64,000 nucleotides of DNA, taken from positions 124,001 to 188,000 of the forward strand of contig NZ_JBKIII010000003.1 of assembly GCF_046557615.1 (NCBI RefSeq), written 5' to 3'. Below the pieces are notes generated by a model. That model was not told the origin of the DNA and searched no databases. It was given only the letters and a program-made list of their open reading frames with translations. The position numbers and the translations under genes were made by a program. Of the stretch, positions 18,052 through 27,360 are shown piece by piece; position 1 is the stretch's first letter, and every line of letters begins with the position of its first letter. This DNA is from Haloferax sp046557615 (lineage in GTDB: Archaea; Halobacteriota; Halobacteria; Halobacteriales; Haloferacaceae).

Positions 18052-18205
18052 TCACACAACTACTCTAGTAGACATCTGTAACTACAGCAATAGTCGGTAC
18101 GTGCCCTGTACTCAGAACAGCTTCAACTAAATGTCAATCGTAATTTGCTCCTAATAACTGAACACCCAGCGTAACGAGCCTTCGCGCTTCAAGCTCGGAA
18201 GAGAT

Positions 18206-19048
18206 TCACCACTCGACCGAACTCACCCGGCCATCCGTATCGATATGGCCTGTCAGTTCGTCACCGTCTATCGAGATGGTGACTGTCGCTCCCGTCTCGT
18301 CGGCTTCTTGGGTGAGCGTCTGCGGCGTGAGTACTTGCCACGTCGGCGTCGTCGATACGTCGATACCGTGGTCGACGAGAAAGCCCTGCGCTGCCGGATG
18401 GAACAGTAACGGCATGACAATTCCTGCCCGAGAGACGTCTCCACACAGGTTGCACGTCCACGAGATAGTTGGCGGCTCGCGTTCGGGTTCGAGTTCACCA
18501 GTGAGACGCCCCGCACAGTTCACACAGAATCCCGCGGTGATTTGCTGAAACAGCGTGTACATCCAGCGGTCGAACACTGCGGGGAGTTCATCAGGGTCGT
18601 ACTGGTCCAGTGTTCCACCAGGGAACCAGAACGTCGAGGTAAAGTCGTCACAGTTGTGACACTCGAATTTGACGTGTTCGCTCTCGTACGAGACGGAGAG
18701 GGCCGCCGACTCACACTGCGGGCAGGGGTCGTCCGTCGTTACCTCGGATAGTTCGGCGTCCGCGGTGTACGTTCCAGCGATGAGCGCCCCGACGACTTGG
18801 TGACCTGCAATCGTCAGTTCGTACCCGTCTTCGGTGCGTCTGACGAACGTCCCTTCGAGCTTTCCGAGATGGTAGTTGAACTTCCCTGAGTCGCGTTCGC
18901 CGACGCGCGCTCGGAGGTCTGAGAACGTCTGAGGTGTGTCTCGAACCTCGCTCAGTGCGCGTAGGATTTCGATTCGGAGTTCACTACTAAGGAGTGAGAA
19001 GACCGCTTCGGGCTGTTTTCGCGTCACGTGAATCGCATCACCGCTCAT
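18206..19048 (-). CDS. Winged-helix regulator with zinc-ribbon segments (ArsR-like N-terminus)
   Basis: 280 residues from ATG 19048. Residues 10-90 (VFSLLSSELRIEILRALSEV, then FSDLRARVGERDSGKFNYHL and GKLEGTFVRRTEDGYEL) form an ArsR-type winged helix. Four C-x2-C pairs follow (CPQC with CHNC, and CVNC with CNLC), giving two probable zinc ribbons, then a C-terminal beta region. This layout recurs in haloarchaeal regulators of unknown ligand. It is divergent from the ABC exporter genes across about 150 bases, so it probably controls them. Confidence 0.82.
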   Translation of the reverse strand: MSGDAIHVTRKQPEAVFSLLSSELRIEILRALSEVRDTPQTFSDLRARVGERDSGKFNYHLGKLEGTFVRRTEDGYELTIAGHQVVGALIAGTYTADAELSEVTTDDPCPQCESAALSVSYESEHVKFECHNCDDFTSTFWFPGGTLDQYDPDELPAVFDRWMYTLFQQITAGFCVNCAGRLTGELEPEREPPTISWTCNLCGDVSRAGIVMPLLFHPAAQGFLVDHGIDVSTTPTWQVLTPQTLTQEADETGATVTISIDGDELTGHIDTDGRVSSVEW

Positions 19049-19201
19049 GACTCTGCTATCGGGCGGGTGCCGTATCATGGTTACGTCGACGCCCGCTTAC
19101 GATTGCTCGTGCCACTACGAGTGTCGCCTCACGACTGAATTACTCGTTCAAAAATATAAAACAGAAATATTCATAGATTCTCAACTCGTCGGATACATAC
19201 G

Positions 19202-20113
19202 ATGGAGCCAATGCAAGCAGACGCGATACCCGACGAACCGACCGGGAGCGCTGCGGCGGTACTCGACGTAGAGGGGCTACGGTACACGTATCCTGGCAGT
19301 GATAAGCCGACGCTCCGCGGATTGGACTTCGCGATTCACGAAGGCGAAGTGTTCGGCTTTCTCGGCCCGAGCGGTGCCGGAAAGAGTACGACGCAGAAAG
19401 TCCTCATCGGTCTTCTCGAAGAGTACGAAGGGCGAGCGACGACGTTCGGGAAAGAAGTCAGTGAGTGGGGAAAAGCGTACTACCAGCACGTCGGTGTCTC
19501 GTTCGAATCACCCAACCAGTACTTGAAGCTCACTGGTCGAGAGAACCTCCAACTCTTCGCGTCGTTGTACGATGGCGAGACGGCGGACGCCGACGAGTTG
19601 CTGTCGATGGTCGGGTTGGACGACGCGGCCGACATGCGCGTCGAAGCCTACTCGAAAGGCATGCGGATGCGCCTGAATTTCGTTCGTGCGCTGATTCACT
19701 CACCGAAACTGTTGTTTCTCGACGAGCCGACGACCGGCCTCGACCCACGAAACGCACGCATCGTGAAGAACATCGTCCGCGACTTACAGCAACAGGGTAC
19801 CTCCGTGTTTCTCACCACTCACGACATGACCGTCGCCGACGAACTCTGCGACCGCGTCGCGTTCATCGTCGATGGTGAGATTCCGGTTCTTGACACTCCA
19901 TCCAATCTCAAGAAAGAACACGGCGCGCCGCTCGTCACCGTCGAATACCGACAGAGTGGCTTGCTCGAAACGGCGCAGTTCAATCTCGATTCGATTGGTG
20001 CAGACGAATCCTTCCAGCGACTCCTTACCACGTCGGCTGTCGAGCGAATCCACTCCAGCGAGGCCACACTCGAAGACGTGTTTATCGAGGTCACTGGTCG
20101 GGAGTTGGTCTAA
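19202..20113 (+). CDS. ABC exporter ATPase (drug/fluoroquinolone-export type)
   Basis: 303 residues. Walker A GPSGAGKST, Q-loop region VSFESPNQYLKLTGRENLQL, a degenerate signature YSKGMRMRLNF, Walker B LLFLDEPTTGLD and switch HDM (LTTHDMTVADELCD). The C-terminal 80 residues after the ATPase core resemble the extension of exporter ATPases. The next gene, a membrane partner, starts immediately after its stop. Upstream, AAAAATATAAAAC at about 19150 is a TATA candidate. Probable export of drugs or lipophilic compounds; the true substrate is not known. Confidence 0.92.
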   Translation: MEPMQADAIPDEPTGSAAAVLDVEGLRYTYPGSDKPTLRGLDFAIHEGEVFGFLGPSGAGKSTTQKVLIGLLEEYEGRATTFGKEVSEWGKAYYQHVGVSFESPNQYLKLTGRENLQLFASLYDGETADADELLSMVGLDDAADMRVEAYSKGMRMRLNFVRALIHSPKLLFLDEPTTGLDPRNARIVKNIVRDLQQQGTSVFLTTHDMTVADELCDRVAFIVDGEIPVLDTPSNLKKEHGAPLVTVEYRQSGLLETAQFNLDSIGADESFQRLLTTSAVERIHSSEATLEDVFIEVTGRELV

Positions 20114-21580
20114 GTGAGCGTTCAGTCGATGACTGGGTGGGATGCCCGATTGCAGTACAGATACGGTTTCTACGCCATTTACGCAGTCGTGACTGCGCTG
20201 TTCATCATCGGGCTAAAGCAACTTCCCGCGAGCGCGCAAACGTCTGGATTGGTCCTCATCCTCTTCAGTGACCCCGGATTCTTGGGCTTCTACTTCGTCG
20301 GCGCGCTGGTCCTCTTCGAGAAGAACGAGGGCGTCCTCGACGCGCTCGTGAGTTCGCCGCTCTCGGTTCGCGACTACCTCACCTCGAAGGCGCTCTCGCT
20401 GTCGGCCATCGCTCTCCTCGGTGCGACGACCGTCGCGCTGGCCGTTTACGGTCCTTCTTTCAACTGGCTCTGGTTCGTCCTCGGAATCGGACTGACTGCG
20501 TTCGTCTTCACCTTGCTCGGGTTCGTCGCAGTCGCCCGATTCGACACGCTGAACACCTACTTCATGACGGCGATTCTCTACTTGACGCCGCTGTCGCTCC
20601 CGTTGCTCGACTTCTTCGGCATCGTCGAACACCCGCTGTTCTACCTGTTCCCGACACAAGCGTCGCTCGTTCTCATCACCGCCGCCTTCGAGGCTGTTCC
20701 AGCGTGGGAAGTCGGCTACGCTGTCGGTTACCTCGTCGTCTGGACGGTCCTCAGTTACGTCCTCGCTCACCAGGCGTTCGTCAGACACATCGTCCGTGGA
20801 ACTGCGGGTGGAGAGACGACTCCACAGCGACACGACCCGGGAGTACTCGCAGGCCGTTCGCTCGGTCCCACGGCGACACTCATCGTGACAGACCTCCGCA
20901 ACTGGAGTCGTGACCCGCTCTTACTCTATATTGGGTTCTTACCGATACTACTCGGGATTCTTGTTCGATTCGGCCTCCCACCACTCGATGCCGCGCTGAC
21001 GTTCGTCGAACTCGCCGCGTATTCGGATGTGTTGCTCGCAGCGCTGCTCTTGCTCCCCGGTGCGACGTTCGGGTTCGCGGCGGGCATCTTCATGCTCGAA
21101 GACCGTGAGCAGGGAATTTTACAGGCATTCCGAACGACGCCGCTCACTGGCCGTGGCTACCTTCGGTACCGCGGACTCGTGTTCTTGGTACTCACGTTCG
21201 TCATGACGCTCGTCGTTGTCCCGCTCGTGAACCTCGGAACGCTTCCATTGGGGACTTTCATCGCACTCGCACTGGTTGGGTCGCTCCACACTGCCGTGAC
21301 TGGGTTGTTGATGGCGAGTCTCGCATCGAACACTGTCGAGGGTGTCGGTGTGAGCAAGGGCCTCGGATTCTTGATTATCGGCCCGATGGTTGCGCTCACA
21401 CTCGTTGCCGAGCCGCTCCTGTTCCTCGCCGGTGTCTTCCCGCCGTTTTGGGTGATGAAAGCGACCGTCCTTGCACTCGCGGGCGACGGTGGTGTCTTCA
21501 CCTACCTCGCCATCGGTGTAGCCTACAACGCGCTCGTCATCACGGGACTGCTCCGCCTCTTCAACCGTCGGTCGGACTAG
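20114..21580 (+). CDS. ABC exporter permease
   Basis: 488 residues, starting at a GTG directly after the ATPase stop codon with no gap. Roughly twelve hydrophobic helices in two homologous halves: the first starts around FYAIYAVVTALFIIGLK, the second around LLLYIGFLPILLGILVRFGL. Each half has the FEKNEGVLDALVSSPLS / LEDREQGILQAFRTTPLT element, the cytoplasmic coupling motif of ABC-2-like exporters; the repeat shows an internal duplication. It forms the membrane channel for the preceding ATPase. Confidence 0.9.
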   Translation: MSVQSMTGWDARLQYRYGFYAIYAVVTALFIIGLKQLPASAQTSGLVLILFSDPGFLGFYFVGALVLFEKNEGVLDALVSSPLSVRDYLTSKALSLSAIALLGATTVALAVYGPSFNWLWFVLGIGLTAFVFTLLGFVAVARFDTLNTYFMTAILYLTPLSLPLLDFFGIVEHPLFYLFPTQASLVLITAAFEAVPAWEVGYAVGYLVVWTVLSYVLAHQAFVRHIVRGTAGGETTPQRHDPGVLAGRSLGPTATLIVTDLRNWSRDPLLLYIGFLPILLGILVRFGLPPLDAALTFVELAAYSDVLLAALLLLPGATFGFAAGIFMLEDREQGILQAFRTTPLTGRGYLRYRGLVFLVLTFVMTLVVVPLVNLGTLPLGTFIALALVGSLHTAVTGLLMASLASNTVEGVGVSKGLGFLIIGPMVALTLVAEPLLFLAGVFPPFWVMKATVLALAGDGGVFTYLAIGVAYNALVITGLLRLFNRRSD

Positions 21581-21664
21581 TCTCGTCGGTTGAAGGTGGG
21601 TGCCTACTCGTAGATGAGAACAGAAAACTCACGACTTATGTATTTTTGATTCTTTTATTCTCTT

Positions 21665-22276
21665 ATGCGAGGGTTCTCTGACGACGAACGCAAACGGATT
21701 CAAACGCGACTTATCGAGGCCGGTCGCATGCTCTTTTCGAGGTTCGGAATTGGCAAGACGACCATTGCTGACCTGACCAGCGAAGTCGGCATCGGCACGA
21801 GTACGTTCTACCAGTTCTACGATTCGAAAGAGGAACTCTACCTCGCAGTACTCGAAGACGAGGGCGAAGACATCGCCGAGCGCATGGCAGCGGAAGGATT
21901 TCTCGAACTCGACGACCCACAGGAGACTGTCGTGCAATTCCTTCGCTTCGTCATGGACGAAATCGAGACGAACCCGCTCACTCGGCAGTTACTCATCGAA
22001 GATAACATCGAGCGCATTCGAGACCAGCAGTCCGAATCAGACCGACAGACAGAGCAACAACAGGACATCGACTTCGTACTCTCTTTTCTCGGCCCATTCA
22101 TCGAAGATGGCCGGTTGTACGGTGAAGACCCCGAGACAATCGCCAGCGCCGTCGTCTCCATCCCGTATCTGACGCTCCATCAGGAAGATATCGGAACCGA
22201 GCGATACCCCGCGGTACGTGACCTCGTAATCGAGTCGTTTGCGCGTGGATTGGTTCGAGACACGACCGACCACTGA
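21665..22276 (+). CDS. TetR/AcrR-family regulator
   Basis: 203 residues. The N-terminal HTH is typical of TetR proteins: RIQTRLIEAGRMLFSRFGIG, then KTTIADLTSEVGIGTSTFYQ and FYDSKEELYLAVLEDEGE. The rest is the helical ligand-binding and dimerisation part. It follows the exporter genes by about 85 bases in the same direction, and probably represses them in the absence of the exported compound. With the divergent winged-helix gene, the exporter is bracketed by two regulators. Confidence 0.9.
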   Translation: MRGFSDDERKRIQTRLIEAGRMLFSRFGIGKTTIADLTSEVGIGTSTFYQFYDSKEELYLAVLEDEGEDIAERMAAEGFLELDDPQETVVQFLRFVMDEIETNPLTRQLLIEDNIERIRDQQSESDRQTEQQQDIDFVLSFLGPFIEDGRLYGEDPETIASAVVSIPYLTLHQEDIGTERYPAVRDLVIESFARGLVRDTTDH

Positions 22277-22364
22277 CCCAATTTTTCGCTTCTCCCGTTC
22301 TGTGGTCGAATGAATTACCAACGGGCTCTACAATGTGCAACCAGTAAACGAATACTCTCGATAA

Positions 22365-23096
22365 ATGAAGATTGAAGAACATAGTGGTGGAGTATTTACA
22401 GCACAGCTATACCGATTACGAGACGTTCCTGCTCGGTTCGCGTTCGCAGCGTTAGTCGGGAGCAATCGGTTTTGGGCAGGACTCGTCGTTGCATTACCAC
22501 TCACACTGCTCCTTGCATCACGAGTTAGCGATGTATTCGTCCCGCTTGCTGCGGGTGTTCCGATTGGAATCTGTCTTTGGCTCTTGTGGATGAGCCACGA
22601 GTTTGTCTCTCCTGTGCTGACCGTCGATACTGAAAACCGGGCGTTGATAAAGTCGAAGCCATACGATACGGGAGAGTATGCACCAATCGATGTTGACGAC
22701 CTCGACCACGTCTCTATCATCCGATTTTCCCACAATTCGGTCGTGAACTTTCACTACACTCACCGGTTCGTTTCCAAACCACTGTCTACTGCGATATCCG
22801 TCACAGAGACCGACGATTTCGAGACTCAACTAGAGCAGCTAGATGTCGAGGTCTCTGTTGCTGAGTTCTCCCCACGCTTGTCGTCTTCTAACTCGACTTA
22901 TCTCCGTCTCGTTGCGACGCCAATCGTACTCGTCGGCTTGCTACTCACTATCTGGTATCTGTATGGCCTCGTGGCTTTTTCGAGCGGTGCTGTGGTCATC
23001 CCGCTATTTACGATGATTCTATTCGGAATCTATGGTGCCCTGTGGCGGCGTCGGCTTCAGCGGACTCAAAACGGGCAAGGGAGCGAAGTGGACTGA
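22365..23096 (+). CDS. Membrane protein, unknown
   Basis: 243 residues with two N-terminal helices (about 43-75) and two C-terminal helices (about 183-230), separated by a soluble domain of about 100 residues (VDTENRALIKSKPYDTGEYA; VSIIRFSHNSVVNFHYTHRF). The soluble part has the alternating strand pattern of PH-like domains, which often sit between helix pairs in prokaryotic membrane proteins, but I cannot confirm that. About 90 bases after the TetR gene, same direction. Confidence 0.65.
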   Translation: MKIEEHSGGVFTAQLYRLRDVPARFAFAALVGSNRFWAGLVVALPLTLLLASRVSDVFVPLAAGVPIGICLWLLWMSHEFVSPVLTVDTENRALIKSKPYDTGEYAPIDVDDLDHVSIIRFSHNSVVNFHYTHRFVSKPLSTAISVTETDDFETQLEQLDVEVSVAEFSPRLSSSNSTYLRLVATPIVLVGLLLTIWYLYGLVAFSSGAVVIPLFTMILFGIYGALWRRRLQRTQNGQGSEVD

Positions 23097-23247
23097 TCAA
23101 CCTCTGCGTTCATCTGGGAGTGTCCACAATCGAAAAAGTGTTTATTGCCGACATGAGTTTTCGACAATGATGCCCTCCACATGCCCTCGACGGCTACCGC
23201 AGTCATCGTACTCACGCAATCTTCGACAAATTCTGGTGTTGTAACTG

Positions 23248-24093
23248 ATGCCAGGGTTTTACGAGCGACTCACGGACGGTTGGGAGCGGGCACTCGATAG
23301 CATCCAACTCATGCTGGTTCCCATTCTGTTTGCGTGTACAGAGATAACGAAGATACAGTCCGTGTTCGCGCACGACGGCATATACGTCGGCTTCACGTTC
23401 GGGTTGCCAATCTCTGTTGGGACCGTCTGGCAGTTTGTGAGCGCACCCAATGAAGGGCTGAACGTCAACCTCGGTGTTCCAGTTGGAGAAAATCCAGGAT
23501 TACTGGTGCCCGTCTTTGGCTTACTCGTCGTGAAAGCCGCCCTCTCTGCTGGCTACTTTGGAAGTATCAGAACCCATCTCGAAACAGGTGAGTACGACTT
23601 TCTCGACAACGTTCGCTCCTACTTTGGGCCATTTTTCGTTCTCGCATTCGTTCCGTTCGTACTCGTGTTACCGTTGGCACTAGGTATCGGTCTCAACGCG
23701 ACGGGCCTCCCCACGAACCTCGTCGCGGTGTTCGCCGCTTCGCTCCTCTTGTTCCTCATCACTGTGTACCTGTTCTACGCGACCCCCTACCTTATCGTTC
23801 TTCGAGACACTGGCATCGTGGCGGCGCTTCGAGGCTCGTTTGCGTTGGCTACGCAGGGGGGTCCATACCTTTCGTACTTCCTCGCGTACGGTCTCTTCGT
23901 CCTCGTCGTCTCGCCGTTTGCGACGGCATTTGTGGTTAACGTCCCCGGAATCGGGCTATTGCTCGGCATCGTCGGCGGTGGCCTGCTCGGGCTTGCATTG
24001 AATATCACGACGATGCGCTTTGTCGCTGACATCGACCCTGAGTCGCATGCTTTCGATTCGTGGGACGAGTCTTCACCGAGTCGCTCTAATTGA
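23248..24093 (+). CDS. Polytopic membrane protein, unknown (DUF4013-like architecture)
   Basis: 281 residues, about six membrane helices: AFVPFVLVLPLALGIGLNAT, NLVAVFAASLLLFLITVYLF and PGIGLLLGIVGGGLLGLALN are clear. The cytoplasmic segment YLIVLRDTGIVAALRGSFAL resembles the conserved amphipathic loop in haloarchaeal DUF4013-type and related membrane proteins. The first 60 residues are less hydrophobic. No enzymatic motif. Function unknown. Confidence 0.7.
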   Translation: MPGFYERLTDGWERALDSIQLMLVPILFACTEITKIQSVFAHDGIYVGFTFGLPISVGTVWQFVSAPNEGLNVNLGVPVGENPGLLVPVFGLLVVKAALSAGYFGSIRTHLETGEYDFLDNVRSYFGPFFVLAFVPFVLVLPLALGIGLNATGLPTNLVAVFAASLLLFLITVYLFYATPYLIVLRDTGIVAALRGSFALATQGGPYLSYFLAYGLFVLVVSPFATAFVVNVPGIGLLLGIVGGGLLGLALNITTMRFVADIDPESHAFDSWDESSPSRSN

Positions 24094-24482
24094 ACTGCGT
24101 GGTGACTCGTCTTTTCGAAGCCGACGTTCTGGTTTCAAGAATTACTTAATCCGAACATACTCGCCAGTTGATGTGGATTCGAGAGCGGTACGCGTGGACT
24201 GAAACAGTTCTTCGAGGCCTAACCCACTGCTGACAGAGTATTCCAAGCCTGCCCAGTGAAGGTTTTGAGACGTAGGATGATGCTATCGAACGCCGGGCTG
24301 AAACCCATTTATTGGATGATTAGCATTCGCCACCAGCAACAGTACACCTGCTAACAGTACATCTCTCTTCGACGAGGCTTCGATTGCAATAAGAGGTTTA
24401 TCTGAATCCGAATAAATTATTTTTCATATTGAATCACTGATAAAATAACTATGTCTATTGAGTTCGTTGGTGGGTTCATAGC
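24094..24482. promoter_or_regulatory. Intergenic region upstream of PEP carboxykinase
   Basis: About 390 bases without a supportable gene. Near the middle the 9-mer AACAGTACA occurs twice, at 24338-24346 and 24353-24361, 15 bases apart, which could be a regulator site. Further right, ATAAATTATTTTTC (24411-24424) and ATAAAATAAC (24439-24448) are TATA-like; either could start a leader of about 20-45 bases before the ATG at 24483. Confidence 0.45.
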
Positions 24483-26000
24483 ATGGACGACATGATCCCG
24501 TTGCAGCAAACAGCTGATTTTCCAAACCCAGAGACAGCGGACCATATCACGTACAATCCACCCATTGCAGACCTCCGAACATTCTCTACTGCCCTCGAAA
24601 CGACGACCGAATTCGGGTCTCCATCATACGTCAGTGACTACCGTTCTCGAAGCTCGGCTCAGACAGCCACCGCTATCGACGACACCTTCGACAGCGACGA
24701 CTACGCCGTATTCGAGCGAGCGACTGAGTGGGTGAACGACCCACGAAACGACGTGCTCTGTGTCGACCGGGTCGTCGGCCGAAGCGAAGGTGTGTCCGCT
24801 GTCTGCCGGTTGTTCCTCCCCAAAGAATACGGTCGAATCGCACTGGCGTGGGCGAAACTTCTCGAACCCTCTGACGGTGTTGAACCGGATTTCGTCACGG
24901 TACAACTGCCAGATGCGACCGATGAACCCTGTATCCGCGTCCTACCCGATGATGGTGTGACAGTGGTGCTTGGGAGCGACTACACAGGCGAAGCGAAGAA
25001 GTCGTTCTTGCGTCTCTTCATGTACCGAGCGAAGCAGATGGGTGGTCTCGGACTCCACGCTGGCAGTAAGCGGGTTCGACTGACCAACGCCAACGGACGC
25101 ACCCGCGAAGTCGGACAACTCTTCTTAGGGCTCTCGGGGACTGGCAAATCGACGCTGACCAGCCACGGTCTCTGGTTGGACAGCCCCGAGGGTGCAGAGA
25201 TGCTTCAAGACGACGTCTGCGCACTCCTCCCGTCTGGGACTGCTGTCGGCAGCGAAGGCGGCGGTCTCTACATCAAGACGCTTGGACTCGATGCCGACGA
25301 ACAACCCGAACTCTACGAGGCTGCGAGTGCTGAGAGTGCGGTACTCGAAAACGTGGCTGTCGATGAGGATGGATGTGTCCACTTCGATGAGCCTCGGTAC
25401 GGCCGAAATTCGCGTGCTGTCATCCAGCGCGATTGTCTCACAAGTTCTGCCGACGATATCGACCTCGAACGCGTTGACCAGATATTCTTCATCACACGCA
25501 ACCCGCTGATGCCACCAATCGCAAAACTCGACGAGAGGCAGGCTACTGCGGCGTTCATGCTCGGCGAATCTATCGAGACGAGCGCGGGTGACCCCTCTCG
25601 TATCGGCGAATCGATTCGAGTCGTCGGCACGAATCCGTTCATCATCGGACCGAAAGGTGAGGAGGGCAACCGGTTCCGTGACTTAATCGAGACACTCGAT
25701 GTGGACTGCTTCGTCATCAACACCGGCGTCGTCGGCACCGACGAACCCATCGACGTCGGCGTCGAGGAGACCGTCGCTATCCTCGAAGGTGTCTCCCGAG
25801 GAAGCATCGAGTGGACCTACGACGACACGCTCGGCCTGTCTGTTCCATCCTACGTCCCGGGTATCGACATCGGTCAGTTCGTCGTTTCCGACCACGTCGA
25901 AGATGCCTCTGACGCACTGCAAACGCTGCGAGCGGAACGTCGGGAATATCTATCTCAGTTCGACACCCTCGACGACGACGTTCTCGACTCGGTGTACTGA
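24483..26000 (+). CDS. pckA: ATP-dependent phosphoenolpyruvate carboxykinase
   Basis: 505 residues. Distinctive PEPCK-ATP blocks are present: SDYTGEAKKSFLRLFMYRAK, GLGLHAGS, P-loop GLSGTGKST at about 216-224, kinase-2 LQDDVCAL with Asp243-Asp244, RNSRAVIQ, ITRNPLMPPIAKLDERQATA and FVINTGVVGTDEPIDVG. It interconverts oxaloacetate plus ATP with PEP, CO2 and ADP, the committing step of gluconeogenesis. Kinase-2 reads QDDVCAL rather than the bacterial GDDEHGW, so the branch is divergent. A second in-frame ATG lies three codons downstream. A TbsP-like regulator is encoded 10 kb away; TbsP is tied to gluconeogenic control in Haloferax, but a link here is only a guess. Confidence 0.9.
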   Translation: MDDMIPLQQTADFPNPETADHITYNPPIADLRTFSTALETTTEFGSPSYVSDYRSRSSAQTATAIDDTFDSDDYAVFERATEWVNDPRNDVLCVDRVVGRSEGVSAVCRLFLPKEYGRIALAWAKLLEPSDGVEPDFVTVQLPDATDEPCIRVLPDDGVTVVLGSDYTGEAKKSFLRLFMYRAKQMGGLGLHAGSKRVRLTNANGRTREVGQLFLGLSGTGKSTLTSHGLWLDSPEGAEMLQDDVCALLPSGTAVGSEGGGLYIKTLGLDADEQPELYEAASAESAVLENVAVDEDGCVHFDEPRYGRNSRAVIQRDCLTSSADDIDLERVDQIFFITRNPLMPPIAKLDERQATAAFMLGESIETSAGDPSRIGESIRVVGTNPFIIGPKGEEGNRFRDLIETLDVDCFVINTGVVGTDEPIDVGVEETVAILEGVSRGSIEWTYDDTLGLSVPSYVPGIDIGQFVVSDHVEDASDALQTLRAERREYLSQFDTLDDDVLDSVY

Positions 26001-26031
26001 TTCGGCTGGAATAGTGCGGTAATTGGGGCTC

Positions 26032-26535
26032 TTACTCCCAATTACTTTCCCGAACATTCTGTTCCAACACATCGAGCAGGTTTGCATCGCTTCTCGACAG
26101 GTCTGCATTACGAAAGTGCGGGATGATTTTTCGAACCCGCTGAAGCGTCACATCCCTCAGTTCAGTGAGTGAACACGTTCCAGACTGTTCGATTCCGAGT
26201 CGCTTTGACTCGTCTTCGATACTGTCTTCTCGGTAATAATTCGTCACTCGAACGCAACCCTCACCCGTGGCCTCGAATAGTAATAGTGAGGGCCGATTGA
26301 TGAACCACTTTACTCGATTCTCACCAGCGTGCAGTCGATTCAGCACATCGAGTAGCTCGTTCAGAAACGACACCTCCCACGTTTCGAAATAGGAGCCTTC
26401 ACCTGGAATCCAGGAATCTCCAACCCGAATTGAGACACCACAGTAGGGGTCGTAATCGTCTCCTTTGTGGACTGGGTGCCATGGTGTGCCTTCGTTATTC
26501 TTGAAATCGAACGCTACCTTGGCTTCTTCACCCAT
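26032..26535 (-). CDS. Hypothetical protein, tandem paralogue A
   Basis: 167 residues, acidic, soluble, no signal or membrane segment. It is clearly homologous to the neighbour at 26671-27180: both carry YDPxCGVxIRxGxxWIPGE near residue 28-45, EVSF near 55, and SIEDESxRLGIExxGxCS near 105-122. The spacing of the blocks is conserved. The family is not one I recognise. Two diverged tandem copies suggest duplication followed by separate specialisation, as seen in immunity or regulatory proteins; no toxin gene is adjacent. Confidence 0.75.
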   Translation of the reverse strand: MGEEAKVAFDFKNNEGTPWHPVHKGDDYDPYCGVSIRVGDSWIPGEGSYFETWEVSFLNELLDVLNRLHAGENRVKWFINRPSLLLFEATGEGCVRVTNYYREDSIEDESKRLGIEQSGTCSLTELRDVTLQRVRKIIPHFRNADLSRSDANLLDVLEQNVRESNWE

Positions 26536-26670
26536 TGAATTTCATTTTAAACCATATTTCGGACGTTGAAAACACTTTGCTGGCCCCACCTCGACATCGA
26601 ACCAAGCGTCTGTCTTACGATTGGGTTACTTGGCATATCTGACTGAGTCTCCGAACGTCTAGAAGACGCG

Positions 26671-27180
26671 CTATCGTAGTAGCCAATCGAGTTTCTGTGC
26701 CCGGTTTTCTAAGAGGTGAAGTTGAGATAGATGCCACCTTGTGGGTTCGTTATTACGAACGTGGTCAATGATTCGTTGTACCCACTCAAGTGCTGATTTA
26801 CTGAGTGCTATTATCGAACAGACACCTGTCTTCTCAATACCCAGTCGTTCCGATTCATCTTCGATACTCTCCTCGGAGTAGTGATTCATGACACGTACTT
26901 TGTCGGAATTTATTTTTTCGAAAGATATCGCTCGTCCGCCGCCTAACAATATTTCCTCTTTATCTGACCCCTCAATGAGATTTTTCAGAACAAGCAACTG
27001 TTCAATCCAGAAACTCACTTCCGGGGCTTCTGTATAAATGTCTTCTCCGGGTATCCAAACGCCCCCTGCACGGATTGCGACTCCGCACCGGGGGTCGTAA
27101 CGCTCTCCCTCTTGGTCTGCATCCCATGGCGTTGGCTCGAAGTGACGAATGTCAAACTCCGCCTCGCCTCCATTATTCAT
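26671..27180 (-). CDS. Hypothetical protein, tandem paralogue B
   Basis: 169 residues, homologous to the downstream gene (see shared blocks YDPRCGVAIRAGGVWIPGE, EVSFWIEQL, SIEDESERLGIEKTGVCS). The N-terminus MNNGGEAEFDIRHFEPTPWD also aligns with MGEEAKVAFDF..GTPWHP of copy A. The intergenic gap between copies is about 135 bases, so each may have its own promoter. Function unknown. Confidence 0.75.
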   Translation of the reverse strand: MNNGGEAEFDIRHFEPTPWDADQEGERYDPRCGVAIRAGGVWIPGEDIYTEAPEVSFWIEQLLVLKNLIEGSDKEEILLGGGRAISFEKINSDKVRVMNHYSEESIEDESERLGIEKTGVCSIIALSKSALEWVQRIIDHVRNNEPTRWHLSQLHLLENRAQKLDWLLR

Positions 27181-27360
27181 TTCTCCGAGAAATACTCCTT
27201 TACTTACACACTTATCTCCATCGTCAGTAGCCCCCGCTCTGTATCAGTTCTGTACGAAGGCGACGACGGTCAGCGACACTAACCACGGAATCCGTGGAGC
27301 GAAACCCCAAATGTCGAACAAAAATAGAACTGAAAGTTTGGTGCGTGCCACTACGTCCGC

